A stretch of DNA of 64,000 nucleotides from Pseudosulfitobacter sp. DSM 107133 (GCF_022788695.1 NZ_CP085156.1:124001-188000); one strand, 5' to 3'. Counted from the stretch's first letter, positions 37,600-46,023 are shown. Translations and numbers: made by a program. Notes: generated by a model not told the origin, from the sequence alone.

Positions 37600-39609
37600 T
37601 CATCCGGCGTCAGCGTCTTGACCCAAGTTTTCAATTGCACGCGTGGTCGAAGCCAGCGCTTCTTGCAGGTCATCCAGTTGCGATTGCAAAACAGGTTGCG
37701 CGGCCTTCAGGCTCAGCTCAAGGGCGCGCAGCGACCGTTCCAGCAGCTTGAGCCCTGTCAACCCGCATGCCCCGGTGGCGGCATGGAGCATCCTGCCGGT
37801 GTCCTGATGGATGCCCGTCCGCGTCATGTCTTCGAACACCGCCTGCGCTTCGGCATTGGCGCGCCGCATGAAACCGCGTGTCCCGTCTATGCCCAGTTGG
37901 TCGACCAGCTCGTCAATCATGCTCATGGCCAGCGGTTGCGTGGCCGAACAATCGGCCCCCTGCCCCGGTTTTTGCATGGAGGAGTCGGTTGGCGCAGACC
38001 GGCCGGCTGTATCGGTTGCGCGCACGAGATCATGCACCGTTCGACAAAGATCAGCGCTGCGGATCGGTTTTTCCAGCAACTGCGCCATACCCAGATCCAG
38101 ACAGGCCTTGCGCAATCCCGCGTCGCTGTGCGCGGTCAGGCCCAGCATCTTGCCACGCCATGCCAATGTGCCCGCCGCTTGTCCGGCAACGATGCGCTGG
38201 ACCAGTTCAACCCCATTCATATGGGGCAAGGTCATGTCGGTCAGCATCAGGTCGACCTCTTGCACCGCGCCTTCGCCTTGCAGGACATCAAGCGCGCGCA
38301 GACCGTTTTCAACGGACATCACGCTGGCGCCGGCGGTTCCAAGGCAATGCACAAGCCAGTCGCGACTGGAGGGGCTGTCTTCGACCACCAGAATTCCCAC
38401 GCCATCCAGCATCAAGCCGTCGGGGCCGTTCGGACCGTCGGACGCAGGTGCAGGTGTCTGGATCGCTGTCGGATCGGCAGGTGGCAGCTCGAATCGGGCG
38501 CGCAGGATGGTGCCCGCCACCTCTGCGGTTTCGCCCGTGGCGATGGGGGCACCGTTCGCGGCCCGGTCCAGCAGCTCCAGCGCGCCACCAAGTTGCCCCA
38601 GGGCATGGGCCATAACATTCAAACCTGCCGAAGGGCGGCCGTTTGCGGGGTCGTTTGCGCCCGCTGTCTGGCGGGTTTGCGCTGCATCGGTCTGATCAAG
38701 GGCGCGCAGCAAACGCGCTTTTTGTGCATCGGGCAGCCCGCCGCCCTGATCGGACACTTCGACCATGATCGCCACCGCCGGTGCTGCATCGGTCGTCGCC
38801 GGGAGGGTTGAACATGTCAGCTGAACGTCAATAGCTGCGCCGCCATGTTTCACCGAATTGTCGAACATATTCTGCAACAAGGCCCGTACAAACCGCACCG
38901 GACCATGCACATTCACATCTTCCGGCGGATCAAGGCGCAGCGTCAGGGATGCGCCGCGGGCACTGGCAATCGGTTCGATCATGTCCAGCGTTGCGCGGAC
39001 TTCTTCGGTCAGGTTGAAATTCTCGTCAGACTGGATGTCGGCCGTGGTCAATTCGCCGCGGATAACCTTGATAACATTGTCGATATGGCTGAGCGCCAAT
39101 TCCGCCGACCGCTGCATTTTTGCGCGCCGCTCGTCCGCAGAAGGGCCATCGGCGCCCTGCCCCTGAAGCACGGCATCGGTTGCCGCCAGCAAAGACTGGA
39201 TCGGGGTTCTCAGATCGTGCGAGACCCGCAACAGCGTCGCCGTGCGCGTTCTGTTGCGCAGCAATGCGGCCTCTTGATCGGTTTCGGCCAGGCGCAGCAG
39301 GAAACCGTCTGCGGTGCCAAGCGGCAAGTGCACCAGTTCGCCTTCAAGCACAGCCTTTTTGAATGTGGTCGACACCGCAACACTTCCTGCGCGCCGCGCG
39401 CGGGCGCAGATTTTTGCCCAGTCAAAGGCCGAATTCAGCCCCTTTGCATCCAGCCCGACACGGGATGCGGGCGCATTCGACAACAGCACCTCTGCCTGCT
39501 CGGTGGCCAGAACCACCGCACGCCGGTCGGTGGACACCAGCCGCGCAACCGCCTGAAGGACGGGCCTGACCTTGGCCGCATGCGCTGCTGATTGTGTTTT
39601 TTCAGGCAT
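37600..39609 (-). CDS. Hybrid sensor histidine kinase with receiver and Hpt domains
   Basis: About 669 residues; ATG 39609 is preceded by GGAGA, and an earlier ATG 39621 overlaps that ribosome site. The N-terminal ~130 residues look PAS-like and carry no membrane helix, so the sensor is cytoplasmic. HisKA has RVSHDLRTPIQ (phospho-His), HATPase_c has FDNSVKHG and EVSDQGGGLPD, the receiver starts ILVVEDSPSSRDW with Asp in LMLTDMTLPHMNG, and the C-terminal Hpt has RMLHAATGACGLTG. This is a full His-Asp-His phosphorelay that would pass phosphate to the LuxR-type regulator downstream. Confidence 0.92.
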   Translation of the reverse strand: MPEKTQSAAHAAKVRPVLQAVARLVSTDRRAVVLATEQAEVLLSNAPASRVGLDAKGLNSAFDWAKICARARRAGSVAVSTTFKKAVLEGELVHLPLGTADGFLLRLAETDQEAALLRNRTRTATLLRVSHDLRTPIQSLLAATDAVLQGQGADGPSADERRAKMQRSAELALSHIDNVIKVIRGELTTADIQSDENFNLTEEVRATLDMIEPIASARGASLTLRLDPPEDVNVHGPVRFVRALLQNMFDNSVKHGGAAIDVQLTCSTLPATTDAAPAVAIMVEVSDQGGGLPDAQKARLLRALDQTDAAQTRQTAGANDPANGRPSAGLNVMAHALGQLGGALELLDRAANGAPIATGETAEVAGTILRARFELPPADPTAIQTPAPASDGPNGPDGLMLDGVGILVVEDSPSSRDWLVHCLGTAGASVMSVENGLRALDVLQGEGAVQEVDLMLTDMTLPHMNGVELVQRIVAGQAAGTLAWRGKMLGLTAHSDAGLRKACLDLGMAQLLEKPIRSADLCRTVHDLVRATDTAGRSAPTDSSMQKPGQGADCSATQPLAMSMIDELVDQLGIDGTRGFMRRANAEAQAVFEDMTRTGIHQDTGRMLHAATGACGLTGLKLLERSLRALELSLKAAQPVLQSQLDDLQEALASTTRAIENLGQDADAG

Positions 39610-39799
39610 CAAATTCTCCATCAGGGGGTCGGCCTGTTTGTCAGGCCATCGTCGGTTTCCAGCGCCGTGAAACGGGTGGCCCTCGGATGAACAAAAGGCT
39701 GTATTGCAATCATCTTTCTGTCAACCACACGACGCATGTATGCCGCCGCGCCCGGATGCAAGTGCAACATCACTGACCTTTCCGCAAAAGGGATACAAC

Positions 39800-39897
39800 C
39801 ATGGGTTCGACTCATATTGACTACAACTTCAGTATGTGGTTTTGCTATCATGGGTTCGACTCATATTGACTACAACTTCAGTATGTGGTTTTGCTAT
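39800..39897. repeat. Exact 49-bp tandem duplication in the kinase/repeat-gene intergenic region
   Basis: The 49 bases at 39800-39848 are repeated without change at 39849-39897. Each copy carries CTTCAGTATGT. The duplication lies 60 bases before the 739-aa gene start and about 190 bases from the divergent kinase gene start. It doubles a putative regulator site and could alter expression strength. Confidence 0.9.
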
Positions 39898-39906
39898 TAA
39901 GTATGT
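39827..39906 (+). promoter_or_regulatory. Three CTTMAGTATGT-type sites before the 739-aa repeat gene
   Basis: CTTCAGTATGT occurs at 39827-39837 and 39876-39886, and ATTAAGTATGT at 39896-39906. The last two are 20 bases apart. The complementary form ACATACTTAAG occurs twice, 19 bases apart, before the 1165-aa paralogue. Sites two helical turns apart in both promoters suggest a shared activator, perhaps the LuxR-type regulator nearby. No binding data support this. Confidence 0.45.
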
Positions 39907-39956
39907 AAACATAAACTTTAGTTAGTGCGGCGCGGCCGCGTACAGAGGATGATCAG

Positions 39957-42176
39957 ATGGCCACCACAAAACTCCAAGCGGGAGCGGCTCCGAATGTCAC
40001 AATCAACGCCACAAAAGGCGATGTCGCGCGCTATGTGAAATCTGGCGATAACCTGATTGTCGAGATGACCAATGGCCAAAGCGTCATGGTCGCGGACTTT
40101 TACAACCGTGCCGCCGGCGGCGAAACGCACAAGCTGATGTTCTCGGATGGCACCTTTAGTGGCGTCGAGGGACTGGCCGAAGAGACCGAAGAAGTCGCTG
40201 GCCTGGGTATGAATATGGAAGACGTCGGTGCTGGGCTTGCCGCCTTGGCCACCGGTTTGGTTGCCGCCAACGGGAGTAATGACGACCCGACTGATCCAAC
40301 AGATCCGACTGATCCAACGGACCCGACCGATCCAACAGATCCGACCGATCCTACAGATCCAACGGACCCGACCGATCCAACAGATCCGACCGATCCTACA
40401 GATCCAACGGACCCGACCGATCCCACTGACCCGACCGATCCCACTGATCCGACTGATCCAACGGACCCGACTGATCCCACAGACACCACAACCGAGGGTC
40501 TGCTCGACCCGGTTCTGGCGGATGACGGGCTGTTGGGGGTCGTGACTGGCGATGACGGACTGCTGGGGGCGGTGACCGGCAATGATGGTCTGCTGGGGCA
40601 GTTGGTCGGTGATGACGGTCTGCTGGGCGATGTGACCGGGTCCGACGGACTGGTTGGCGATCTGCTGGGCACCGGCCTGCTGGGCGACAGCGATGGATCG
40701 GGCAGCCTGACCGGGGGCCTTATTTCCGAAGACGGGCTGTTGGGTGGCCTTCTGGGCGGCACCGGCCTGACGGATGGGCTTCTTGGAGAAGGCAGCCCTG
40801 TCGATGGTGTGCTGGGTGCCGTTGAGGGCATTGTTGACGGCGTTCTTGGAAATGACGGGGTTCTGGGCGGCCTGCTTGGCAGCACCGGACTGACGGATGG
40901 CATTCTTGGGGACGAAGGTATTGTCGGCGGTCTGCTGGGCGACGAGGGTCTTGTCGGCGGCCTGCTCGGGGAAGATGGCCTTGTGGGCGGTCTGCTGGGT
41001 GGTGAGGGCGGCCTGACCGGTGGCATTCTTGGCGATAACAGCCTTGTGGGTGGTCTGCTGGGTGGCAATGATCTGGTCGGCGGTTTGCTGGGTGAAGATG
41101 GTCTTGTAGGCGGCCTTTTGGGCGGCGAAGACGGCCTGACCGGCGGGCTTCTGGGTGATGGCGGTCTGGTCGGCGGCCTACTGGGCGGCGAAGACGGGTT
41201 GACCGGTGGTCTTTCCGGCACGGTCGACGGGCTGCTTGGCGCGCTTGGTGCCGACACAGGTCTGCTTGATCCGGTTGTCGCTGATGGCGGTTTGCTGGGT
41301 GATGTGACCGGCAATTCCGGTGTCCTGGGCGATTTGACCGGCTCGGACGGAGTGTTGGGCGGTGTCGTTGGAAACGACGGCCTGCTGGGCGATGTCACGG
41401 GCCAGGACGGTCTGGTCGGTGATCTGACAGGCGTTGGCCTGTTGGGTGAAGGTGCCGGTGACGATACGTCTGGTGGCCTACTGGGCGGCTTGCTGGGTGG
41501 CGACGGTGGATTGACCGATGGCGTCCTTGGCGATGACGGCCTTGTGGGCGGTCTGCTGGGTGGCAATGATCTGGTCGGCGGCTTGCTGGGCGAAGATGGT
41601 CTTGTCGGCGGCCTTTTGGGCGGCGAAGACGGCCTGACCGGCGGGCTTCTGGGTGATGGCGGTCTGGTCGGCGGCCTACTGGGCGGCGACGGTGGATTGA
41701 CCGATGGCATCCTTGACGGTGACGGCCTTGTGGGTGGTCTGCTGGGTGGCAATGATCTGGTCGGCGGCTTGCTGGGTGGCGAAGACGGGTTGACCGGCGG
41801 TCTTTCCGGCACGGTCGACGGGCTGCTTGGCGCGCTTGGTGCCGACACAGGTCTGCTTGATCCGGTTGTCGCTGATGGTGGTTTGCTGGGTGATGTGACC
41901 GGCAATTCCGGTGTCCTGGGCGATTTGACCGGCTCGGACGGAGTGCTGGGCGGTGTCGTTGGAAACGACGGCCTGCTGGGCGATGTCACGGGCCAGGACG
42001 GTCTGGTCGGTGATCTGACGGGCGTTGGCCTGTTGGGTGAGGGTGCCGGTGACGATACGTCTGGTGGCCTGCTGGGCGGTCTGACAGACGGGCTTTTGGG
42101 GGGTGATCTCTTGGGCAACCTGACAGGAGACGACGGTTTGCTGTCCGGGCTGACAATGATCGCCGAACACCCGTAA
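39957..42176 (+). CDS. BapA-prefix / Asp-Pro-Thr / GDDGLLG repeat protein (739 aa), probable secreted adhesin
   Basis: ATG 39957 is preceded by AGAGGATG. Residues ~1-80 are a BapA-prefix-like domain (VKSGDNLIVEMTNGQSVMVADFY). Residues ~85-107 are a hydrophobic Gly/Ala segment. Residues 110-176 are a pure (DPT)22 tract. Residues ~180-735 are repeats such as DDGLLGAVTGNDGLLG and GLVGGLLGGNDLVGG. A ~97-residue block recurs at DNA positions ~41189-41480 and ~41780-42071 (591-bp shift). No cysteine and no Sec signal are seen, and charge is strongly acidic. It is paralogous to the 1165-aa protein. Likely type I secretion cargo. Its function, perhaps adhesion or matrix, is inferred. Confidence 0.75.
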   Translation: MATTKLQAGAAPNVTINATKGDVARYVKSGDNLIVEMTNGQSVMVADFYNRAAGGETHKLMFSDGTFSGVEGLAEETEEVAGLGMNMEDVGAGLAALATGLVAANGSNDDPTDPTDPTDPTDPTDPTDPTDPTDPTDPTDPTDPTDPTDPTDPTDPTDPTDPTDPTDPTDPTDPTDTTTEGLLDPVLADDGLLGVVTGDDGLLGAVTGNDGLLGQLVGDDGLLGDVTGSDGLVGDLLGTGLLGDSDGSGSLTGGLISEDGLLGGLLGGTGLTDGLLGEGSPVDGVLGAVEGIVDGVLGNDGVLGGLLGSTGLTDGILGDEGIVGGLLGDEGLVGGLLGEDGLVGGLLGGEGGLTGGILGDNSLVGGLLGGNDLVGGLLGEDGLVGGLLGGEDGLTGGLLGDGGLVGGLLGGEDGLTGGLSGTVDGLLGALGADTGLLDPVVADGGLLGDVTGNSGVLGDLTGSDGVLGGVVGNDGLLGDVTGQDGLVGDLTGVGLLGEGAGDDTSGGLLGGLLGGDGGLTDGVLGDDGLVGGLLGGNDLVGGLLGEDGLVGGLLGGEDGLTGGLLGDGGLVGGLLGGDGGLTDGILDGDGLVGGLLGGNDLVGGLLGGEDGLTGGLSGTVDGLLGALGADTGLLDPVVADGGLLGDVTGNSGVLGDLTGSDGVLGGVVGNDGLLGDVTGQDGLVGDLTGVGLLGEGAGDDTSGGLLGGLTDGLLGGDLLGNLTGDDGLLSGLTMIAEHP
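40284..40484 (+). repeat. (DPT)22-encoding 9-bp repeat tract
   Basis: 22 consecutive Asp-Pro-Thr codon triplets plus a closing Asp. Codons vary (GAT/GAC, CCN, ACN), but with an 18-bp alternation. A tract of 101 perfect copies occurs in the paralogue at 42764-43684. Confidence 0.95.
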
Positions 42177-42206
42177 ACAGAGAATTTCCATTCCAGCGCT
42201 AATAGC

Positions 42207-42234
42207 AAAAGCCCCGCCTTCTGGCGGGGCTTTT
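42207..42234 (+). terminator. Rho-independent terminator after the 739-aa gene
   Basis: GCCCCGCC and GGCGGGGC form a perfect 8-bp stem with a TTCT loop, flanked by AAAA and TTTT. It separates the 739-aa gene from the next paralogue, so the two are transcribed independently. Confidence 0.93.
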
Positions 42235-42371
42235 CATATTCTTCACAGATTTTTATTTAATTACAAATGCTTAAAAAATTCGCTGATTTCGTACCGAATT
42301 TGCATCGTTCTGAAAATCTCGATCTTGGCCCTTCTATCATCGTTGACACATACGCCTTTGGTATGCTTCTT

Positions 42372-42401
42372 ACATACTTAAGAGGGATATACATACTTAA
42401 G
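42372..42401 (+). promoter_or_regulatory. Paired ACATACTTAAG sites before the 1165-aa repeat gene
   Basis: Two exact copies of ACATACTTAAG at 42372-42382 and 42391-42401, 19 bases apart, lie about 45 bases before the start codon. They are the complement of the sites before the 739-aa gene. TATGCTT (42362) and AAGCATA (42399) form an outer inverted repeat. A dimeric activator site is a reasonable reading. Confidence 0.5.
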
Positions 42402-42445
42402 CATAAGTGCGTCCTATTTGACGCCGCACCATCAGGAGTTCGAAC

Positions 42446-45400
42446 ATGGCAAACTCAAGCATTCAGGCAGGCCCGGAAATTGGCATCAAAATTGATGCCA
42501 ACAGGGAAGACATTCAGAATTACACGCGCAGAGGTGATGACCTGTTTATCACCCTGAAGAATGGCGACGTGATTACTGTAAATGATTTTTACACCCCCGC
42601 ATCCGACGGATCGCTTCACAGTCTGATTCTGGGCGATGGCTCTGAAAGCGGCGTCGAAGGCGACCTGGAGGGTGGCGCGGGCGCGTCAATGGATGATGCG
42701 GGCCTGATCGCCGCAGCAGCTGTTGGCGGCCTGGGCATTTTGGGCGCGGCCGGCGGCGGTAGTGATCCTGTTGATCCGACCGATCCCACGGACCCGACCG
42801 ATCCCACAGATCCGACTGATCCTACAGATCCAACGGACCCGACTGATCCAACAGATCCGACCGATCCAACGGACCCGACCGATCCCACGGACCCGACTGA
42901 TCCAACAGATCCGACCGATCCAACAGATCCGACCGATCCAACAGATCCGACTGATCCAACGGACCCGACTGATCCAACAGATCCGACCGATCCAACAGAT
43001 CCGACTGATCCAACGGACCCGACTGATCCCACAGATCCGACCGATCCCACGGACCCGACTGATCCAACAGATCCGACCGATCCAACGGACCCGACTGATC
43101 CAACAGATCCGACCGATCCAACGGACCCGACTGATCCGACCGATCCCACGGACCCGACCGATCCTACAGATCCGACCGATCCCACGGACCCGACTGATCC
43201 AACAGATCCGACCGATCCAACGGACCCGACCGATCCAACAGATCCGACCGATCCAACGGACCCGACTGATCCAACAGATCCAACAGATCCGACCGATCCA
43301 ACGGACCCGACCGATCCTACGGACCCGACTGATCCAACGGACCCGACCGATCCTACAGATCCGACCGATCCAACGGACCCGACCGATCCTACAGATCCGA
43401 CCGATCCAACGGACCCGACCGATCCTACAGATCCGACCGATCCCACAGATCCGACCGATCCCACGGACCCGACCGATCCTACAGATCCGACCGATCCAAC
43501 GGACCCGACCGATCCCACGGACCCGACCGATCCTACAGATCCGACCGATCCCACAGATCCGACCGATCCCACGGACCCGACTGATCCAACGGACCCGACT
43601 GATCCCACGGACCCGACCGATCCAACGGACCCGACTGATCCTACAGATCCGACCGATCCCACGGACCCGACTGATCCAACGGACGGCGACACCCAAGGTT
43701 TCCTTGATCCGATCATCTCTGATGACGGGCTGCTGGGAGATCTGACCGGTAACGACGGACTGTTGGGCGATGTCACCGGCTCGGATGGCTTGCTCGGCGA
43801 CGTGCTCGGAGAGGACGGCTTGCTGGGCGGCCTGGGGGATGACCTTCTTGGTCAACCCCTGCTGGGCGACGGCGTCACCGGCGACGGCATCGGTCTTCTG
43901 GACGGGCTGGTCTCGGACAGCGGTCTGCTGGGCGGCCTCACAGGCAACGATGGCTTGCTGGGTGAAGTCACCGGCTCGGACGGCTTGCTGGGTGATCTTG
44001 TCGGCAACGACGGCCAGCTTTCGGATGTCACTGGCTCTGACGGGCTGATCGGCGATCTGACCGGCACCGGCACACTTGGTGACGGAACCGGCGATGGCGG
44101 TGAAGGCGGCTTGCTTGACGGCATTATCGGAGAGGACGGCCTTCTGGGCGGTCTGACCGGTGGCAGCGACTTGCTGGACGGTGTGCTGGGCGAGGATGGT
44201 CCGCTGGGCGGTGTCCTTGACGGTGTTGTCGGAGAGGACGGGCCGGTTGGCGATCTGCTGGGCGGCGTGCTCGGAGAGGATGGCCCGCTGGGTGGTGTCC
44301 TTGATGGTGTTGTCGGAGAAGATGGCCTGGTCGGCGGTCTTCTGGACGGTGTAACCGGCGAGGATGGCCCCTTGGGTGATCTTGGCGGTGGCCTTCTGGA
44401 CGGCGTGACCGGAGACGACGGTCTGCTGGGTGGCCTGACCGGAGAGGACGGCCTGCTGGGCGGTCTGACCGGTGGCGATCTGCTCGGCGACGTGTCGGGC
44501 CTGGTTGATCCGATCATCGCTGACGGCGGTCTGATCGGTGACATCACTGGCAACAGCGGCGTACTGGGCGAGCTGACAGGTTCCGAAGGTGTACTGGGCG
44601 ATATTGTCGGCAACGACGGCCTGCTGGGCGACATCACAGGCGAAGACGGTCTGGTCGGTGATCTGACCGGTGCTGGCCTGCTGGGTGATGGCACTGGAGA
44701 CGGTGACCTGCTGGGTGGTCTGACAGATGGTATCCTTGGTGAGGACGGCATTGTCGGCGGACTGATCGGTGGCGGTCTTCTGGACGGTGTCATCGGCGAG
44801 GATGGCCCTTTGGGTGATGCCCTGGGCGGTGGCCTTCTGGATGGTGTTATCGGAGACGACGGCCTGCTGGGCGGTCTGACCGGCGACGGCCTTCTGGACG
44901 GTGTCATCGGCGAGGATGGCCCCTTGGGTGATGTCCTGGGCGGCGGCCTTCTGGATGGCGTAATCGGAGACGACGGCCTGCTGGGTGGTCTGACCGGTGG
45001 CGGTCTTCTGGACGGTGTCATCGGCGAGGATGGCCCCTTGGGTGATGTCCTGGGCGGTGGCCTTCTGGATGGCGTGATCGGAGACGACGGCCTGCTGGGT
45101 GGTCTGACCGGTGGCGTGACGGGTCTGGTTGACCCGATCATCGCTGACGGCGGTCTGATCGGTGACATCACTGGCAACAGCGGCGTACTGGGCGAGCTGA
45201 CAGGTTCCGAGGGTGTACTGGGCGATATCGTCGGCAACGACGGTCTCCTGGCTGACATCACAGGCGAAGACGGTCTGATAGGTGATCTGACAGGTATCGG
45301 TCTGCTGGGGGATGGCTCTGGAAACAGTGACTTCTTTGGCGGATTGCTTGGCGGTGGCCTTCTGGACGGTGTCATCGGCGAGGATGGCCCCTTGGGTGAT

Positions 45401-45943
45401 GTCCTGGGCGGTGACCTTCTGGACGGTGTGACCGGAGACGACGGCCTCGTCGGCGGTCTGCTCGGTGGCGACCTGCTGGGTGGCGATCTGCTGGACGGTG
45501 TGATCGGCGAGGACGGCCCGTTGGGTGATGTCCTGGGCGGCGGCCTTCTGGACGGTGTGACCGGAGACGATGGCCTGCTGGGTGGTCTGACCGGTGGCGA
45601 CCTGCTGGGTGGCGATCTGCTGGACGGTGTGATCGGCGAGGACGGCCCGCTGGGTGATGTTCTGGGCGGCGGCCTTCTGGACGGTGTGACCGGAGACGAC
45701 GGCCTGCTGGGTGGTCTGCTCGGTGGCGACCTGCTGGGTGGCGACCTGCTGGATGGCGTGATCGGCGAGGACGGCCCGCTGGGTGATGTTCTGGGCGGTG
45801 ACCTTCTGGACGGTGTGACCGGAGACGACGGCCTCGTCGGCGGTCTGCTCGGTGGCGGTGGTCTGCTGGGTGGAACTCTGGACAGCCTGACCGACGGTTC
45901 CGACCTGCTGAGCGGGCTGACTGACGGCCTGCCCGAGGTCTAA
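42446..45943 (+). CDS. BapA-prefix / (Asp-Pro-Thr)101 / GDDGLLG repeat protein (1165 aa), probable secreted adhesin
   Basis: ATG 42446 with AGGAG upstream. Residues ~25-75 are a BapA-prefix-like domain (RRGDDLFITLKNGDVITVNDFY). Residues ~84-104 are hydrophobic (AGLIAAAAVGGLGILGAAGG). Residues 107-413 are one DPV and 101 DPT triplets. Residues ~415-1160 are LTGNDGLLGDVTGSDGLLG and LLDGVIGEDGPLGDVLGGG units. A DPIIADGGLIGDITGNSGV module occurs twice and matches the DPVVADGGLLGDVTGNSGV module of the 739-aa paralogue. No cysteine seen, very acidic, no Sec signal. The rigid, Pro-spaced DPT stretch may act as a stalk projecting the repeat head; that is inference. No RTX nonapeptides. Confidence 0.75.
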   Translation: MANSSIQAGPEIGIKIDANREDIQNYTRRGDDLFITLKNGDVITVNDFYTPASDGSLHSLILGDGSESGVEGDLEGGAGASMDDAGLIAAAAVGGLGILGAAGGGSDPVDPTDPTDPTDPTDPTDPTDPTDPTDPTDPTDPTDPTDPTDPTDPTDPTDPTDPTDPTDPTDPTDPTDPTDPTDPTDPTDPTDPTDPTDPTDPTDPTDPTDPTDPTDPTDPTDPTDPTDPTDPTDPTDPTDPTDPTDPTDPTDPTDPTDPTDPTDPTDPTDPTDPTDPTDPTDPTDPTDPTDPTDPTDPTDPTDPTDPTDPTDPTDPTDPTDPTDPTDPTDPTDPTDPTDPTDPTDPTDPTDPTDPTDPTDPTDPTDPTDPTDPTDPTDPTDPTDPTDPTDPTDPTDPTDPTDPTDPTDPTDPTDGDTQGFLDPIISDDGLLGDLTGNDGLLGDVTGSDGLLGDVLGEDGLLGGLGDDLLGQPLLGDGVTGDGIGLLDGLVSDSGLLGGLTGNDGLLGEVTGSDGLLGDLVGNDGQLSDVTGSDGLIGDLTGTGTLGDGTGDGGEGGLLDGIIGEDGLLGGLTGGSDLLDGVLGEDGPLGGVLDGVVGEDGPVGDLLGGVLGEDGPLGGVLDGVVGEDGLVGGLLDGVTGEDGPLGDLGGGLLDGVTGDDGLLGGLTGEDGLLGGLTGGDLLGDVSGLVDPIIADGGLIGDITGNSGVLGELTGSEGVLGDIVGNDGLLGDITGEDGLVGDLTGAGLLGDGTGDGDLLGGLTDGILGEDGIVGGLIGGGLLDGVIGEDGPLGDALGGGLLDGVIGDDGLLGGLTGDGLLDGVIGEDGPLGDVLGGGLLDGVIGDDGLLGGLTGGGLLDGVIGEDGPLGDVLGGGLLDGVIGDDGLLGGLTGGVTGLVDPIIADGGLIGDITGNSGVLGELTGSEGVLGDIVGNDGLLADITGEDGLIGDLTGIGLLGDGSGNSDFFGGLLGGGLLDGVIGEDGPLGDVLGGDLLDGVTGDDGLVGGLLGGDLLGGDLLDGVIGEDGPLGDVLGGGLLDGVTGDDGLLGGLTGGDLLGGDLLDGVIGEDGPLGDVLGGGLLDGVTGDDGLLGGLLGGDLLGGDLLDGVIGEDGPLGDVLGGDLLDGVTGDDGLVGGLLGGGGLLGGTLDSLTDGSDLLSGLTDGLPEV
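42764..43684 (+). repeat. (DPT)101-encoding tract, 921 bp of 9-bp repeats
   Basis: 102 tripeptide units (one DPV, then 101 DPT) and a final Asp, uninterrupted. At DNA level an 18-bp supra-repeat alternates GAY-CCN-ACR with GAY-CCG-ACY codons. Because the unit is 9 bp, copy-number changes stay in frame. All other frames are also open, giving long spurious ORFs. Confidence 0.97.
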
Positions 45944-45968
45944 TCAGGCGCAAGGCCAAACAACGACC

Positions 45969-46015
45969 GTGGCCCCTCTTTGAACCAGCCAAGATAGGCA
46001 AGGCCGAGGGGCCAC
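45969..46015 (+). terminator. Hairpin after the 1165-aa gene
   Basis: GTGGCCCCTC (45969-45978) and GAGGGGCCAC (46006-46015) form a perfect 10-bp stem with a 27-base loop followed by TTTAC. It is a weak terminator by itself, reinforced by the next hairpin. Confidence 0.6.
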
Positions 46016-46023
46016 TTTACTGG

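Noticed and set aside
40284..43684. CRISPR array
   Set aside because: The repeats are contiguous, coding and without spacers, and no cas gene is near.
42616..43855. Long alternative frames across the DPT tract on both strands
   Set aside because: A 9-bp repeat without stops is open in every frame. These frames only read other phases of the same repeat.
24421..45943. RTX calcium-binding nonapeptide repeats
   Set aside because: The units resemble GGLLGDDGL, but the order of glycine, aspartate and hydrophobic positions does not fit the GGxGxDxUx consensus over consecutive repeats.
23802..45943. LapD/LapG-style protease release system
   Set aside because: No transglutaminase-like protease or c-di-GMP receptor gene is visible in the island, and no TAAG-type cleavage motif is evident near the prefix domains.
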